Of a stretch of DNA of 39,984 nt, positions 1 to 9,776 are shown in pieces; positions within the stretch are counted from its first letter, which is position 1; every line of letters begins with the position of its first letter. The position numbers and the translations under genes were made by a program. This DNA comes from Rubellimicrobium sp. (GTDB lineage Bacteria > Pseudomonadota > Alphaproteobacteria > Rhodobacterales > Rhodobacteraceae): assembly GCA_020852925.1 (NCBI GenBank), contig JADYZU010000053.1, forward strand, positions 1 through 39,984, written 5' to 3'. The notes under the pieces were generated by a model, which saw only the letters and a program-made list of their open reading frames with translations, had not been told where the DNA came from and made no database searches.

Positions 1-78
<78 letters not shown>

Positions 79-101
79 CCCGGGGCCGGACGGTCCTCTC
101 G

Positions 102-1106
102 TCAGATGAGCTTGCCCATCGCCACCGCAGTGTCGCCCATGCGGTTCGAGAAGCCCCATTCGTTGTCATACCAGGTCAGGATCGACACGAGATTGCCGCC
201 CATCACCTTGGTCTGGTCCATGTGGAAGATCGACGATCGCGGATCGTGGTTGAAGTCGATCGACACCAGCTTCTCGTCGGTATAGCCGAGGATCCCCCGC
301 AGCGGCCCGGCATCGGCGGCGGCGCGGATCGCGGCATTCACCTCCTCGACCGTGGTATCGCGGCGCGAGATGAACTTCAGGTCCACGACCGAGACATTGG
401 GCGTCGGCACCCGGATCGACACACCGTCCAGCCGGCCCTTCAGCTCGGGCAGCACGAGGCCCACCGCCTTGGCCGCCCCGGTCGAGGTCGGGATCATCGA
501 CAGCGCCGCGGCGCGGGCGCGATAGAGATCCTTGTGCATCGTATCAAGGGTCGGCTGGTCGCCGGTATAGGAGTGGATGGTGGTCATCTGCCCCTTCTCG
601 ATCCCGATCGCGTCGTTGAGGACCTTGGCCACCGGCGAGATGCAGTTGGTGGTGCACGAGGCATTCGACACCACGATGTCGTCGCGCGTCAGCGTGTCAT
701 GGTTCACGCCGTAGACGATGGTCTTGTCCGCGCCGTCGCCGGGGGCCGAGATCAGCACCCTTTTCGCCCCGGTGGACAGGTGCGGCTGCACCTTTTCCTT
801 CGAGGTGAACAGCCCGGTGCATTCCATGATGATGTCGATGTCGCCCCAGGGCAGTTCCGCCGGATTGCGGATCGCGCTGACCCGCATCGGCCCGCGCCCG
901 GCGTCGATGGTCTCGCCCGCGACGGTCACCGTGCCGGGGAACCGGCCGTGCACCGAATCATGGCGCAGCAGATGGGCATTGGTCTCGACCGGGCCCAGAT
1001 CGTTGATCGCCACCACCTCGATATCGGTGCGCCCCGATTCGATGATGGCGCGCAGCACGTTGCGCCCGATGCGGCCGAAACCGTTGATTGCGACCCTGAC
1101 TGTCAT
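102..1106 (-). CDS. gap: Glyceraldehyde-3-phosphate dehydrogenase, type I
   Basis: A 334-residue cytosolic enzyme that interconverts glyceraldehyde-3-phosphate and 1,3-bisphosphoglycerate with NAD(P) and phosphate in glycolysis, gluconeogenesis and the Calvin cycle. The Rossmann motif INGFGRIGR is at residues 7-15. The signature SNASCTTN puts the catalytic cysteine at C151, with its partner histidine at H178 (TTIHSYTGD). The C-terminal WYDNEWG motif is present and the length is normal. The open frame runs upstream to 1169, but the start at 1106 is preferred because [11 protein letters not shown] is the conserved N-terminus and GAGG lies about 8 bases upstream. A palindromic operator lies about 100 bp upstream. 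Cofactor preference (NAD or NADP) was not decided. Confidence 0.97.
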   Translation of the reverse strand: MTVRVAINGFGRIGRNVLRAIIESGRTDIEVVAINDLGPVETNAHLLRHDSVHGRFPGTVTVAGETIDAGRGPMRVSAIRNPAELPWGDIDIIMECTGLFTSKEKVQPHLSTGAKRVLISAPGDGADKTIVYGVNHDTLTRDDIVVSNASCTTNCISPVAKVLNDAIGIEKGQMTTIHSYTGDQPTLDTMHKDLYRARAAALSMIPTSTGAAKAVGLVLPELKGRLDGVSIRVPTPNVSVVDLKFISRRDTTVEEVNAAIRAAADAGPLRGILGYTDEKLVSIDFNHDPRSSIFHMDQTKVMGGNLVSILTWYDNEWGFSNRMGDTAVAMGKLI

Positions 1107-1168
1107 GGCAAGCACCTCGCATGGGGGAAGGTGGCCGGCATTCCGGCCCTCGCGCGCCACCTTTGCCA

Positions 1169-1180
1169 TTTGCGCGCAAA
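1169..1180. promoter_or_regulatory. 12-bp perfect palindrome in the gap upstream region
   Basis: TTTGCGCGCAAA is a perfect dyad about 65 bp upstream of the gap start codon. A TTGACC hexamer read on the minus strand overlaps its upstream edge. It could be a second regulator site or a promoter-proximal element. Assignment is by symmetry and position only. Confidence 0.3.
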
Positions 1181-1203
1181 GGTCAACGTCTGCCGGCCGC
1201 TGC

Positions 1204-1217
1204 CGTTAGCGCTAACG
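1204..1217. promoter_or_regulatory. LacI-family-type palindromic operator upstream of gap
   Basis: CGTTAGCGCTAACG is a perfect 14-bp palindrome 98-111 bp upstream of the gap start. It sits between gap and the stop codon of the 47-residue gene, beside an A6/T6 tract. A copy matching 12 of 14 positions occurs upstream of glgB (30809-30822). From memory, the GTTAGCGCTAAC form resembles the operator of CceR, the LacI-family central-carbon regulator of Rhodobacter. The regulator's identity is inference; no such regulator gene lies in the window. Confidence 0.65.
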
Positions 1218-1232
1218 CGAAAAAATCGGTCC

Positions 1233-1376
1233 TCAGCGCCAGAACGCCAGCCAGTCGAGCAGGAGAACCCCGCGCCGCGCCGCCGCGAACGCGCCCGCGC
1301 CCCCGAACCAGATGCGGTCGGCGACAAGGGCTGCGCCCAGGAGGATGGCGAGGATCAGCGCAAGCCGGTTCGTCAT
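1233..1376 (-). CDS. 47-residue hydrophobic microprotein upstream of gap
   Basis: A short reading frame on the gap strand encoding 47 residues. It starts MTNRLALILAILLGAALVAD, one clear N-terminal transmembrane segment at about residues 5-19, and ends LLLDWLAFWR. Codon use is GC3-rich like its neighbours. A weak AGGA ribosome site lies about 8 bases before the ATG. Its stop is 127 bp before the gap start, so the two could be co-transcribed, although the palindromic operator lies between them. I recall similar small proteins next to gap in other Rhodobacterales but could not check. Function unknown; probably a single-pass inner-membrane peptide with a Trp-rich tail. Confidence 0.65.
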   Translation of the reverse strand: MTNRLALILAILLGAALVADRIWFGGAGAFAAARRGVLLLDWLAFWR

Positions 1377-1473
1377 GGGGCGATCCTATTGCCGCCGCGC
1401 CGGCAGGCAAGGCCCCGCTTGCAGCGCCCCGCGGCCGGGGCGATAGAGGGCGGCAACCCGGAAGGAGGACAGC

Positions 1474-2418
1474 ATGAGCGGCCTTTTCGCGCTTCTCGAC
1501 GATGTGGCGGCCATCGCCAAGGTGGCGGCGGCCTCGGTCGACGACATCGGGGCCGCCGCCGGCAAGGCCGGGGCCAAGGCCGCGGGCGTGGTGATCGACG
1601 ATGCCGCGGTCACGCCGAAATTCGTCGAGGGCTTCCATGCCGCGCGCGAACTGCCGATCATCTGGCGCATCGCCCTCGGATCAATGCGCAACAAGGTGCT
1701 GTTCCTCCTGCCGGCGCTGCTGCTTCTGGACTGGCTCCTGCCAGTGGCGATCGTCCCGCTGCTGATGCTGGGCGGGGCCTATCTGTGCTTCGAGGGGGCG
1801 GAAAAGGTGCTCCACACGCTGCGCCCCCCTCATGCCGGGGCGGAACAGGCGGCCGGCGGCGACGATCCCGCCGCGCTCGAGGAGGCCCGGGTCGCCGGCG
1901 CGATCCGCACCGATTTCATCCTCTCGGCCGAAATCATGACCATCGCCATGTCGGTGGTCGAGGAACCCTCGCTGGGGATGACGGCGGCGGTTCTGGTCAT
2001 GGTCGCGCTCATGGTCACGGCCGGGGTCTATGGCGTGGTCGCGGTGATCGTGAAGATGGACGATGTCGGCCTGCATCTGGCACGCCGCGCGCGCGGCGCC
2101 GGGGGCAGGGCCTTCGGCCGGCTTCTGGTGCGGGGGATGCCGGCGGTGCTGGCCACGCTGTCGGCGGTGGGGACGGTGGCGATGCTCTGGGTCGGCGGCA
2201 GCATCTTTCTGCACGGGCTGGCGCAAACCGGGCTGTGGCCCTGGCCCGCCGATGCGATCCACGCCCTTGCCGTTGCGGCGGCGGGCCTGATGCCGGGGGT
2301 GGCGGGGGCGGCCGCCTGGGTGGTGACGGCAGCCCTCGACGGGGTGGCGGGGCTGGCGCTGGGCCTGATCGTCGCGGCGCCCTTCATGATGGCGGCGGGC
2401 CGGGGCGGGGCGCACTGA
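1474..2418 (+). CDS. DUF808 (YedI-like) inner-membrane protein
   Basis: A 314-residue polytopic protein. The N-terminus MSGLFALLDDVAAIAKVAA and the following DDIGAAAGKAGAKAAGVVIDD are typical of DUF808/YedI. Hydrophobic segments fall at about residues 74-110, 155-190, 215-245 and 255-310. AAGGAGG sits 5 bases before the ATG, a near-ideal ribosome site. The family is widespread in proteobacteria but has no established biochemical role. It converges on tkt with a 35-bp gap holding a small hairpin. Length and composition are normal for the family. Confidence 0.9.
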   Translation: MSGLFALLDDVAAIAKVAAASVDDIGAAAGKAGAKAAGVVIDDAAVTPKFVEGFHAARELPIIWRIALGSMRNKVLFLLPALLLLDWLLPVAIVPLLMLGGAYLCFEGAEKVLHTLRPPHAGAEQAAGGDDPAALEEARVAGAIRTDFILSAEIMTIAMSVVEEPSLGMTAAVLVMVALMVTAGVYGVVAVIVKMDDVGLHLARRARGAGGRAFGRLLVRGMPAVLATLSAVGTVAMLWVGGSIFLHGLAQTGLWPWPADAIHALAVAAAGLMPGVAGAAAWVVTAALDGVAGLALGLIVAAPFMMAAGRGGAH

Positions 2419-2434
2419 CGCCCCCCGCCCGCGC

Positions 2435-2451
2435 GCGCGGCCTTGCCGCGC
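2435..2451. terminator. Hairpin between convergent DUF808 gene and tkt
   Basis: GCGCGG-CCTTG-CCGCGC forms a 6-bp GC stem in the 35-bp gap between two convergent genes. There is no U-tract on either side, so a bidirectional terminator role is inferred from position. Confidence 0.4.
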
Positions 2452-2453
2452 CC

Positions 2454-4472
2454 TCAGCCCAGCAGCGCCCTGGCCCGGGCCACGGTCGCGGCGGCGGTGA
2501 TGCCGAACTTCTCGTAAAGCACCGTATCGGGCGCCGAGGCGCCGAATCCCGTCATGCCGACGAAGTCCGCCTTCGATTCGCGCCCGCGTTCCCCGAACAG
2601 CAGCCGGTCCCAGCCCTGCCGCACGCCCGCCTCGATGGCGATGCGCACCGGACCCGCGGGCAGCACGCGCTTGCGCCAGGCCTCGTCCTGCTCGGCGAAC
2701 AGTTCCATCGACGGCACCGAGACCACGCGCGTGCCGATCCCTTCGGCCTGAAGCGCGTCGCGCGCGGCCAGCGCGATCTGAACCTCGGATCCGGTGGCCA
2801 TCAGGATCACCTGCCGCTTGCCCTCGGCCTCGGCCAGGACATAGGCGCCGCGCGCCGACAGATTGGCATTGGTGGCCTCGCGGCGCACCGTGGGCAGGTT
2901 CTGCCGCGAGAGCGCCAGCACCGTGGGCCGGTTGCGCTGGGCGAGGGCGATTTCCCAGGCCTCGGCGGTCTCGACCGTGTCGGCGGGGCGCAGCACCAGC
3001 GTGTTGGGCGTCGCGCGCGAGATCGCCAGATGCTCGACCGGCTGGTGGGTCGGGCCGTCCTCGCCCAGGCCGATGGAATCGTGGGTCATCACATAGACGA
3101 CCGGCACCCCCATGAGCGCCGACAGCCGCATCGAGGGCCGCGCATAATCGGTGAAGCACATGAAGGTGCCGCCATAGGGCCGCACCCCGCCATGCAGCGC
3201 CATCCCGTTCATCGCCGCGGCCATGCCGTGTTCGCGGATGCCGAAATGGATGTAGCGCCCCTTGCGGTTCTCGGGCGTGAAGATGCCCATGTCCTTCGTC
3301 AGCGTGTTGTTCGACCCGGTCAGGTCGGCCGATCCGCCCATGGTTTCGGCCATGGCGGCGTTGATCACCTCGAGGGTCATCTCCGACGACTTGCGCGTGG
3401 CGACCTTCGGTGCCGCTGCCGCCATCTCGCGGCGGAAGCTGCGCAGCCTGCCGGCCAGCGCCCTGGGCAGATCGCCGGCGAAGGCCGTGTCAAAGGCGCG
3501 GCGGCGCGCGGCCGGCAGCGCGGCCAGGCGGCTCTCCCAATCGGCACGGGCGGCGGCGCCCTTCCTGCCCATCGCCTCCCAGCGGGCCTTCACATCGGCC
3601 GGGATCTCGAACGGGCCATGGGGCCAGCCATAGGCGGCCTTGGCCGCCTCGAGCTGGGCGCGGTCGGTCAGCGCGCCGTGACCCCTGGACGTGTCCTGCG
3701 CGGCATGGCCCAGCGCGATATGCGTGCGGCAGGCGATCATCGACGGGCGCGGATCGGCCTTGGCCGCGGTCATCGCCGCGTCGATCGCCGCCGGATCGTG
3801 GCCGTCCACCTCCTGCACATGCCAGCCCGAGGCGGCAAAGCGCGCCATCTGGTCGGTGGCATCGGCGATGTCCACCTTGCCGTCGATGGTGATGCCGTTG
3901 TGATCCCACAGCACGATGAGCCGGCCCAGACGCTGCCGCCCGGCCAGCGCGATCGCCTCCTGGCTCACCCCTTCCATGAGGCAGCCGTCCCCGGCCATGA
4001 CCCAGGTGTGGTGATCCATCACCTTCGCGCCGAACCGCGCGCGCAGATGTTCCTCGGCAATGGCAAAGCCCACGGAATTGGCGATCCCCTGACCCAGCGG
4101 GCCGGTCGTGGTCTCGACCCCCGAGACATGGCCGTATTCCGGATGCCCGGCGGTGATCGCGCCCCACTGGCGGAAATTGCGGAGCTGCTCGAGCGTGACA
4201 TCGGCATAGCCGGTCAGGTGCAGGAGCGCATAGATCAGCATGGAACCATGCCCGGCCGACAGGATGAACCGGTCCCGGTCGGGCCAGCGCGGCGCGGCCG
4301 GATCGAACCGCAGGTGCCGGTCGAACAGCACGGTGGCGACATCGGCCATGCCCATCGGCATGCCGGAATGGCCGGAATTGGCCGCGGCGACCGCATCGAG
4401 CGTCAGCGCGCGGATGGCGGCGGCAAGGCGCCAGTATTCGGGATTGCGCGCAGCGATGGCCGAGAGGTCCAT
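2454..4472 (-). CDS. tkt: Transketolase
   Basis: A 672-residue thiamine-diphosphate enzyme that moves two-carbon units between ketose and aldose phosphates in the pentose phosphate and Calvin pathways. H35 lies in [10 protein letters not shown]. The TPP/Mg motif starts with GDG at 161-163 ([10 protein letters not shown]) and ends near N192 (DHNG). The pyrimidine-domain motif [11 protein letters not shown] and the C-terminal domain are intact, and the length is standard. The frame continues far upstream without a stop, but [14 protein letters not shown] at 4472 is the family start. Divergent from the coiled-coil/zapA pair across 273 bp of leader sequence. Confidence 0.96.
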   Translation of the reverse strand: MDLSAIAARNPEYWRLAAAIRALTLDAVAAANSGHSGMPMGMADVATVLFDRHLRFDPAAPRWPDRDRFILSAGHGSMLIYALLHLTGYADVTLEQLRNFRQWGAITAGHPEYGHVSGVETTTGPLGQGIANSVGFAIAEEHLRARFGAKVMDHHTWVMAGDGCLMEGVSQEAIALAGRQRLGRLIVLWDHNGITIDGKVDIADATDQMARFAASGWHVQEVDGHDPAAIDAAMTAAKADPRPSMIACRTHIALGHAAQDTSRGHGALTDRAQLEAAKAAYGWPHGPFEIPADVKARWEAMGRKGAAARADWESRLAALPAARRRAFDTAFAGDLPRALAGRLRSFRREMAAAAPKVATRKSSEMTLEVINAAMAETMGGSADLTGSNNTLTKDMGIFTPENRKGRYIHFGIREHGMAAAMNGMALHGGVRPYGGTFMCFTDYARPSMRLSALMGVPVVYVMTHDSIGLGEDGPTHQPVEHLAISRATPNTLVLRPADTVETAEAWEIALAQRNRPTVLALSRQNLPTVRREATNANLSARGAYVLAEAEGKRQVILMATGSEVQIALAARDALQAEGIGTRVVSVPSMELFAEQDEAWRKRVLPAGPVRIAIEAGVRQGWDRLLFGERGRESKADFVGMTGFGASAPDTVLYEKFGITAAATVARARALLG

Positions 4473-4640
4473 GGCAGTCTTCCTTTGTCCAGATCGCGGG
4501 CGTTGGGCGGGCCCGCAGGCGCGGGCGGGGGGCGGGCCCGTGTGTAGCAGCACCGGGGCCGGTTGCAAGCGCGGGGCGGACAGGATGCGGACAGGATGAG
4601 GAACGCCGCCCAAGTGCCTTTGCGGCAACGGTCGCGCGAA

Positions 4641-4669
4641 TTGCCGCGACCGGGTGCTTGGCTTAGGTT
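4641..4669 (+). promoter_or_regulatory. Possible sigma-70 promoter for the coiled-coil/zapA pair
   Basis: TTGCCG (4641-4646) and TAGGTT (4664-4669) are separated by exactly 17 bases, 77 bp upstream of the first start codon. The hexamers are only moderate matches, so this is a candidate only. Confidence 0.3.
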
Positions 4670-4710
4670 CGGGGCGCAGGGCGCGATTCGCCTGGCGCGC
4701 AGGCCGGGCA

Positions 4711-4745
4711 AGGGATCGGCCAGGGGATCGGGCAGGGGATCGGGA
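4711..4745 (+). repeat. Three tandem 11-12 bp units just before a start codon
   Basis: Units AGGGATCGGCC, AGGGGATCGGGC and AGGGGATCGGGA run head to tail and end exactly at the ATG at 4746. The last copies supply the purine-rich GGGGA/GGGA sequence that must act as the ribosome site, so copy number could affect translation. Confidence 0.7.
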
Positions 4746-5273
4746 ATGGGCGAGGCAGCCGAATACGAACAGCGGATCGCCGCGGCGCTGGCACGGATCG
4801 GCGCCGCGCTCGCGCGACCGCGCGCCGAACCGGCGCCCCCCCCGCCCGCCGCCTCTGCGGCCGCGACGGTCCTGCCCTTTCCGGGGGCGGCCGTGCCCGC
4901 CGATGCTGCGGCGCTTGCTGCCGCGCTCGAGGACGAAAGGATGGCCAATGCCCAGCTCGAGGAACGGCTGCGCAGCCTGCGCCAGCGCCACGAGGCGCGC
5001 GAGGCCGCGCTTGTGGCCGAACGCGACGAGGCCCGCGCCCGGCTGGCCGCGCTGGACGACGTGTTCCAGTCGCTGCGCGAATCGCAGGCGGCGCTGGGCG
5101 GAACGGTGGCCGAGATGCGCGCAGCCCTTGCCGGCGGGCTGGCCGATCCCGAACTGGTGAACCGCGCCATGCAGGCCGAGATCGACGCCCTGCGCGCGCT
5201 GCGCGCCGCCGATCTGGCCGAGGTCGATGCGGTGATCGCCGAACTGGCGCCGCTGATCGAGGGGGAGGGCTGA
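4746..5273 (+). CDS. Coiled-coil protein encoded with ZapA
   Basis: A 175-residue protein of unknown function. Residues 1-20 are helical, then a Pro/Ala-rich linker (about 25-40) contains [10 protein letters not shown] and VLPFPG. From about residue 55 a long Glu/Arg/Ala heptad-like coiled coil ([21 protein letters not shown]) runs to about 110, and the tail is acidic. No signal peptide or TM segment. Its TGA is one base from the zapA ATG, implying translational coupling and a likely cell-division link. The frame is open from 4563, but 4746 is preferred because coding-like sequence begins there; upstream lies repetitive leader. Possibly a ZapA/FtsZ accessory; this is inference from context. 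Confidence 0.8.
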   Translation: MGEAAEYEQRIAAALARIGAALARPRAEPAPPPPAASAAATVLPFPGAAVPADAAALAAALEDERMANAQLEERLRSLRQRHEAREAALVAERDEARARLAALDDVFQSLRESQAALGGTVAEMRAALAGGLADPELVNRAMQAEIDALRALRAADLAEVDAVIAELAPLIEGEG

Positions 5274-5274
5274 G

Positions 5275-5709
5275 ATGCCGCAGGTCGAAGTCACCATCGG
5301 CGGGCGCAGTTTCGAGGTCGCCTGCCAGTCCGGAGAAGAGCCCTACCTGCGCACCGCCGCGGCGCTGCTCGATTCCGAGGCGGCGGCGCTGTCGGCGCAG
5401 ATCGGCCGGATGCCCGAGGCGCGGATGCTGCTGATGGCGGGGCTCATGCTGGCCGACAAGGCGGCCGGGCTCGAGGACCGCCTGATCGAGGCCGAGCGGC
5501 GCCTGACCGAAATGGCGCGCATGGTGGCCGAGATGGAATCGGCGCCCCCCACCGTGATCCGAGAGACGGTCGAGGTGCGGGTCGAGGTGCCGGTCGAGCG
5601 GGTGGTCGAACGCAGCGGCCCCGCCGCGATCCCCGAGGCGCATCTGGTGCGTCTGGCCGAACTGGCCGCCGATGCCGAGGCGCTGGCCCAGGAGGCCGAA
5701 CGCCGCTAG
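5275..5709 (+). CDS. zapA: Cell division protein ZapA
   Basis: A 144-residue protein promoting FtsZ bundling at the Z-ring. The N-terminal ZapA domain is clear: [26 protein letters not shown] (quoted in part, residues 4-29), followed by [18 protein letters not shown] and a C-terminal coiled coil (about 70-100) that mediates tetramer formation. A tail with [19 protein letters not shown] is a Val/Glu/Arg repeat longer than in enteric ZapA. It begins one base after the preceding coiled-coil gene, with a GGGGGAGGG ribosome site inside that gene's end. The 6S RNA gene often found after zapA is not here: only 13 bp separate zapA from the next, convergent gene. Confidence 0.88.
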   Translation: MPQVEVTIGGRSFEVACQSGEEPYLRTAAALLDSEAAALSAQIGRMPEARMLLMAGLMLADKAAGLEDRLIEAERRLTEMARMVAEMESAPPTVIRETVEVRVEVPVERVVERSGPAAIPEAHLVRLAELAADAEALAQEAERR

Positions 5710-5722
5710 CCGGTCCGGGCCG

Positions 5723-6400
5723 TCACAGGATGCGCGTCAATTCGTGCGCAAGGTCGATGAACCGCTCCATCTGGTCGGCGCGGTGCACGCCCCCGGGCAG
5801 GTGCAGGCGCAGCCCTTCGGGACCGAACACCACCACCGGCCGCCCGGCGCCCTCGGGGGCATAGGCGGCAAGGGCCCGGCCCAGATCGGCCGGATCAAGG
5901 CGCGCGGCCGGATCCTGCGTGCACAGCAGCGTGGCGCCCGGGGGCCCCGGCCAGACCGACAGCCGGCCCGCCCCGCTGGGCGCCCGCCCCGGAAGCTGTG
6001 CCAGGATCCTGCGCACCGCGGCCTCTGCCCCTGACACAGCCTCTCGCGCGTCGCCGGCGGGCAGGGCCGGGGCCAGGATCAGGGTGCCACCCTCCCAGCG
6101 CGGATCCTCGGCCAGATAGTCGGTCGCATGGCGCCCCCGCCCGGGCAGGCCCGCCCCGGCCAGCGACGATTGCGCCCGCGTCTCGACCGTCCAGGCCGGT
6201 CCGCCCCGCGGCGACAGCCGCAGCATCCCCGGCTGGCCCAGCCTTTCGCTGCTGATGGTCAGGGCCCAGCCGCGCCGCGCCGCCAGGGCCTGCAACGCCT
6301 CGCGCCGCGAGGTCTCGCTCAGGCGCAGCCACAGATAGACCACCCCCCCTGCTAGGGCGAGGAAGGCCGCCACGACCAGGCCGGTCAGGACATGCGTCAC
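5723..6400 (-). CDS. Hypothetical protein with one N-terminal membrane anchor
   Basis: A 225-residue protein. Residues 4-26 (VLTGLVVAAFLALAGGVVYLWL) are a single transmembrane segment, followed by a soluble Ala/Gly/Arg-rich domain with no motif I recognise. The C-terminus is better ordered (VVFGPEGLRLHLPGGVHRADQMERFIDLAHELTRIL, in part), suggesting a folded alpha/beta domain. The sequence is GC3-rich and lacks frameshifts, so it looks like a real gene rather than a shadow. It converges on zapA (13 bp apart). Function unknown. Confidence 0.7.
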   Translation of the reverse strand: MTHVLTGLVVAAFLALAGGVVYLWLRLSETSRREALQALAARRGWALTISSERLGQPGMLRLSPRGGPAWTVETRAQSSLAGAGLPGRGRHATDYLAEDPRWEGGTLILAPALPAGDAREAVSGAEAAVRRILAQLPGRAPSGAGRLSVWPGPPGATLLCTQDPAARLDPADLGRALAAYAPEGAGRPVVVFGPEGLRLHLPGGVHRADQMERFIDLAHELTRIL

Positions 6401-6570
6401 GGCCCGCCCCCCGCTGCGGCGGGTCGGTCATCACATCGCGGAGGCTGGGCGCGCAGCAGCCGGGGCTGGCGCGTCCGATGGTCTGGCAATGGGGGCACGG
6501 TGGTTCCGTGAAGCTGGCAGCGTCGGGCCCACTGAACCATGTCCCGGGCCGCGCTGCCTAGCCGCAAGCA

Positions 6571-6600
6571 CACCCCCCGCGGACTTGGCCGCGGGGGGTG
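6571..6600 (-). terminator. Strong GC hairpin downstream of grxD
   Basis: CACCCCCCGCGG (6571-6582) pairs perfectly over 12 bp with CCGCGGGGGGTG (6589-6600), with a 6-base loop, starting 17 bp after the grxD stop. No U-tract follows, but position and stability argue for the grxD terminator. The rest of the 216-bp gap to 6401 shows no convincing gene. Confidence 0.7.
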
Positions 6601-6616
6601 TTGCAAACGCGCAAGA

Positions 6617-6976
6617 TCAGGCGTTCGCCTCGCGGATGCGGTCGGCGGCTTCCTTGGAAAAGGCGATGCCCTTGGCCTCGAACAGGGAATCGAGTTCGCC
6701 GGACATCGTCATCTCGGTGACGATGTCGCAGCCGCCCACGAATTCGCCCTTCACATAGAGTTGCGGAATGGTCGGCCAGTCCGAGAAATCCTTGATCCCC
6801 TGGCGGATGTCGGCATCGGCGAGCACGTCGATATCGGTGAAATCGACACCCATGTAGTTGAGCACGCCGGCGACGCGGCTGGAAAACCCGCATTGCGGCA
6901 TGGACTTGGTGCCCTTCATGAAGAGCACCACGTCATGGGCGGTCACGGTGTCGCGGATCTGGTCGAGGGCGGACAT
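6617..6976 (-). CDS. grxD: Monothiol glutaredoxin, Grx4 type
   Basis: A 119-residue cytosolic glutaredoxin of the CGFS class that binds and transfers [2Fe-2S] clusters with glutathione. CGFS is at residues 29-32 (KSMPQCGFSSR), and the glutathione-binding motifs WPTIPQLYVKGEFVGGCDI and the preceding FTDIDVL are intact. Length fits the single-domain family. GAAGGAG lies 8 bases before the ATG. It follows bolA on the same strand, 23 bp away; Grx4 and BolA proteins form a known heterodimer bridging a [2Fe-2S] cluster, so the pairing makes functional sense. A strong hairpin follows the stop. Confidence 0.96.
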   Translation of the reverse strand: MSALDQIRDTVTAHDVVLFMKGTKSMPQCGFSSRVAGVLNYMGVDFTDIDVLADADIRQGIKDFSDWPTIPQLYVKGEFVGGCDIVTEMTMSGELDSLFEAKGIAFSKEAADRIREANA

Positions 6977-6999
6977 GCCTCTCACTCCTTCGTGGTCTG

Positions 7000-7236
7000 T
7001 CATTCGGGGGCCTTGGTCGTCAGGGCAAGCGCATGAAGTTCGCCGCGCGCGCCGTCCATGCGGCCCTGGAGCGCGGCATAGACCGCGCGCTGCTGTTCGA
7101 CCCGGTTCTTGCCGCGGAAACTCTCGTCGATCACTTCGGCGGCGAAATGCTGCCCATCGTCGCCCTCGACGCGCACCTGCGCCTGGGGAAAGGCGGCGCG
7201 GATCAGGTTCTCGATGTCCTGGGCGGTAATCGGCAT
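7000..7236 (-). CDS. bolA: BolA family protein
   Basis: A 78-residue BolA-like protein: MPITAQDIENLIRAAFP, then VRVEGDDGQHFAAEVIDESFRGKNRVEQQRAVYAAL (in part), the class II KH-like fold with the conserved GDGQHF/FxGKxRVxQHR-type block. The invariant His in DGQHF (about residue 29) is a candidate cluster ligand. In the helix that usually reads VxQHR the His is replaced (VEQQR). GGAG lies 6 bases before the ATG. It lies between purL and grxD on the same strand. Likely partner of GrxD in iron-sulfur trafficking. Confidence 0.93.
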   Translation of the reverse strand: MPITAQDIENLIRAAFPQAQVRVEGDDGQHFAAEVIDESFRGKNRVEQQRAVYAALQGRMDGARGELHALALTTKAPE

Positions 7237-7328
7237 GGCAGGCTCCGGGTTGGTCGCGGGCAATGTAGTGAGGTGGCGCGGCGGCTGCAACCGGCCGCAG
7301 GAAGGGCGCGCCGGTCGCGGCGGGCGGG

Positions 7329-7352
7329 CCAGGAAATTCGCGAATTTCCTGG
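7329..7352. repeat. 24-bp perfect palindrome with AT-rich core
   Basis: Perfect dyad centred on AAATTCGCGAATTT, extending to CCAGG...CCTGG on each side. It is the second of two palindromes between purL and bolA and is strikingly AT-rich for the locus. As RNA it would fold to a long hairpin without U-tract. It could be a terminator, a processing or stability hairpin, or a dispersed palindromic element. Confidence 0.75.
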
Positions 7353-7356
7353 TTCC

Positions 7357-7378
7357 GCGGACTTTCGCGAAAGTCCGC
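7357..7378 (-). terminator. 22-bp perfect palindrome just after purL
   Basis: GCGGACTTTCG and its exact reverse complement abut, starting 8 bp after the purL stop. Position favours the purL transcription-end or mRNA-stability hairpin. No U-tract follows; the neighbouring palindrome begins 4 bp further on. Confidence 0.55.
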
Positions 7379-7386
7379 TTCTGTCG

Positions 7387-9540
<2,154 letters not shown>

Positions 9541-9649
9541 GGCATCCTCGCGCGGGGAAGGGGGGCCTGCCGCCTCATAGGCGAGCGCGCGCGGAAGGGG
9601 AAGGCTTGGCACCCCGCAAGGGCCGGGTAGGGCCGGGCCGTATACGGGG

Positions 9650-9685
9650 CCGGATTCGGGGTCAGGTTCGGGGCCAGGTTCGGGG
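9650..9685. repeat. Three tandem 12-bp units in the purL upstream region
   Basis: CCGGATTCGGGG, TCAGGTTCGGGG and CCAGGTTCGGGG follow head to tail, about 110-145 bp upstream of the purL start and just past the small-RNA terminator. Because 12 is a multiple of three it keeps a shadow frame open. Its periodicity resembles the repeat before the coiled-coil gene at 4711. Confidence 0.75.
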
Positions 9686-9693
9686 CTGCGCCG

Positions 9694-9720
9694 AAAAAAA
9701 GCCGGGCACGAAGGCCCGGC
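9694..9720 (-). terminator. Rho-independent terminator of the candidate small RNA
   Basis: On the minus strand GCCGGGC-CTTCGT-GCCCGGC (7-bp stem, compact loop) is followed directly by seven T. It is the only textbook hairpin-plus-U-tract in the window. The nearest protein gene upstream on this strand, the LysR gene, ends about 280 bp earlier. Confidence 0.85.
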
Positions 9721-9769
9721 CAAGTCCAACAGGGAGGTTGAAGGAAAGCGCAAGCTGCGCATCGCCTTC
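9694..9769 (-). ncRNA. Candidate small RNA with anti-Shine-Dalgarno loop
   Basis: A promoter and a terminator bracket about 76 nt with no reading frame of note. The RNA folds into three parts. The first hairpin has GAAGG (9769-9765) pairing with CCUUC (9744-9740) around an inner GCGCA/UGCGC stem. The second is a short CAAC/GUUG stem presenting the loop CUCCCU (9736-9731). The third is a Rho-independent terminator. The ACCUCCCU stretch mimics the 3' end of 16S rRNA, so it could pair with Shine-Dalgarno sequences, as proposed for the CcsR/'cuckoo' RNAs of alphaproteobacteria. The exact 5' end is inferred from the -10 position. It could instead be a processed purL leader; the terminator argues for an independent transcript. 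Confidence 0.6.
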
Positions 9770-9776
9770 GAAGCAG

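Noticed and set aside
222-4547. A 1441-codon open frame on the plus strand across gap, DUF808 and tkt
   Set aside because: Antisense shadow of gap and tkt caused by high GC3; it also passes through the DUF808 gene in another frame and has His/Arg/Gly-rich low-information sequence.
2454-5297. Longer transketolase starting near 5297
   Set aside because: The extra N-terminal residues are antisense to the zapA-partner coiled-coil gene and do not resemble transketolase; [10 protein letters not shown] at 4472 is the family start.
5710-5722. 6S RNA (ssrS) expected downstream of zapA
   Set aside because: Only 13 bp separate zapA from the convergent hypothetical gene, so there is no space for the roughly 180-nt RNA.
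6401-6560. Minus-strand frame containing CPHCQTIGRASPGCCAP
   Set aside because: The closely spaced cysteines look zinc-binding, but the frame has no start codon after its upstream stop and runs out of register into the next gene; possibly a gene remnant, not supportable as a gene.
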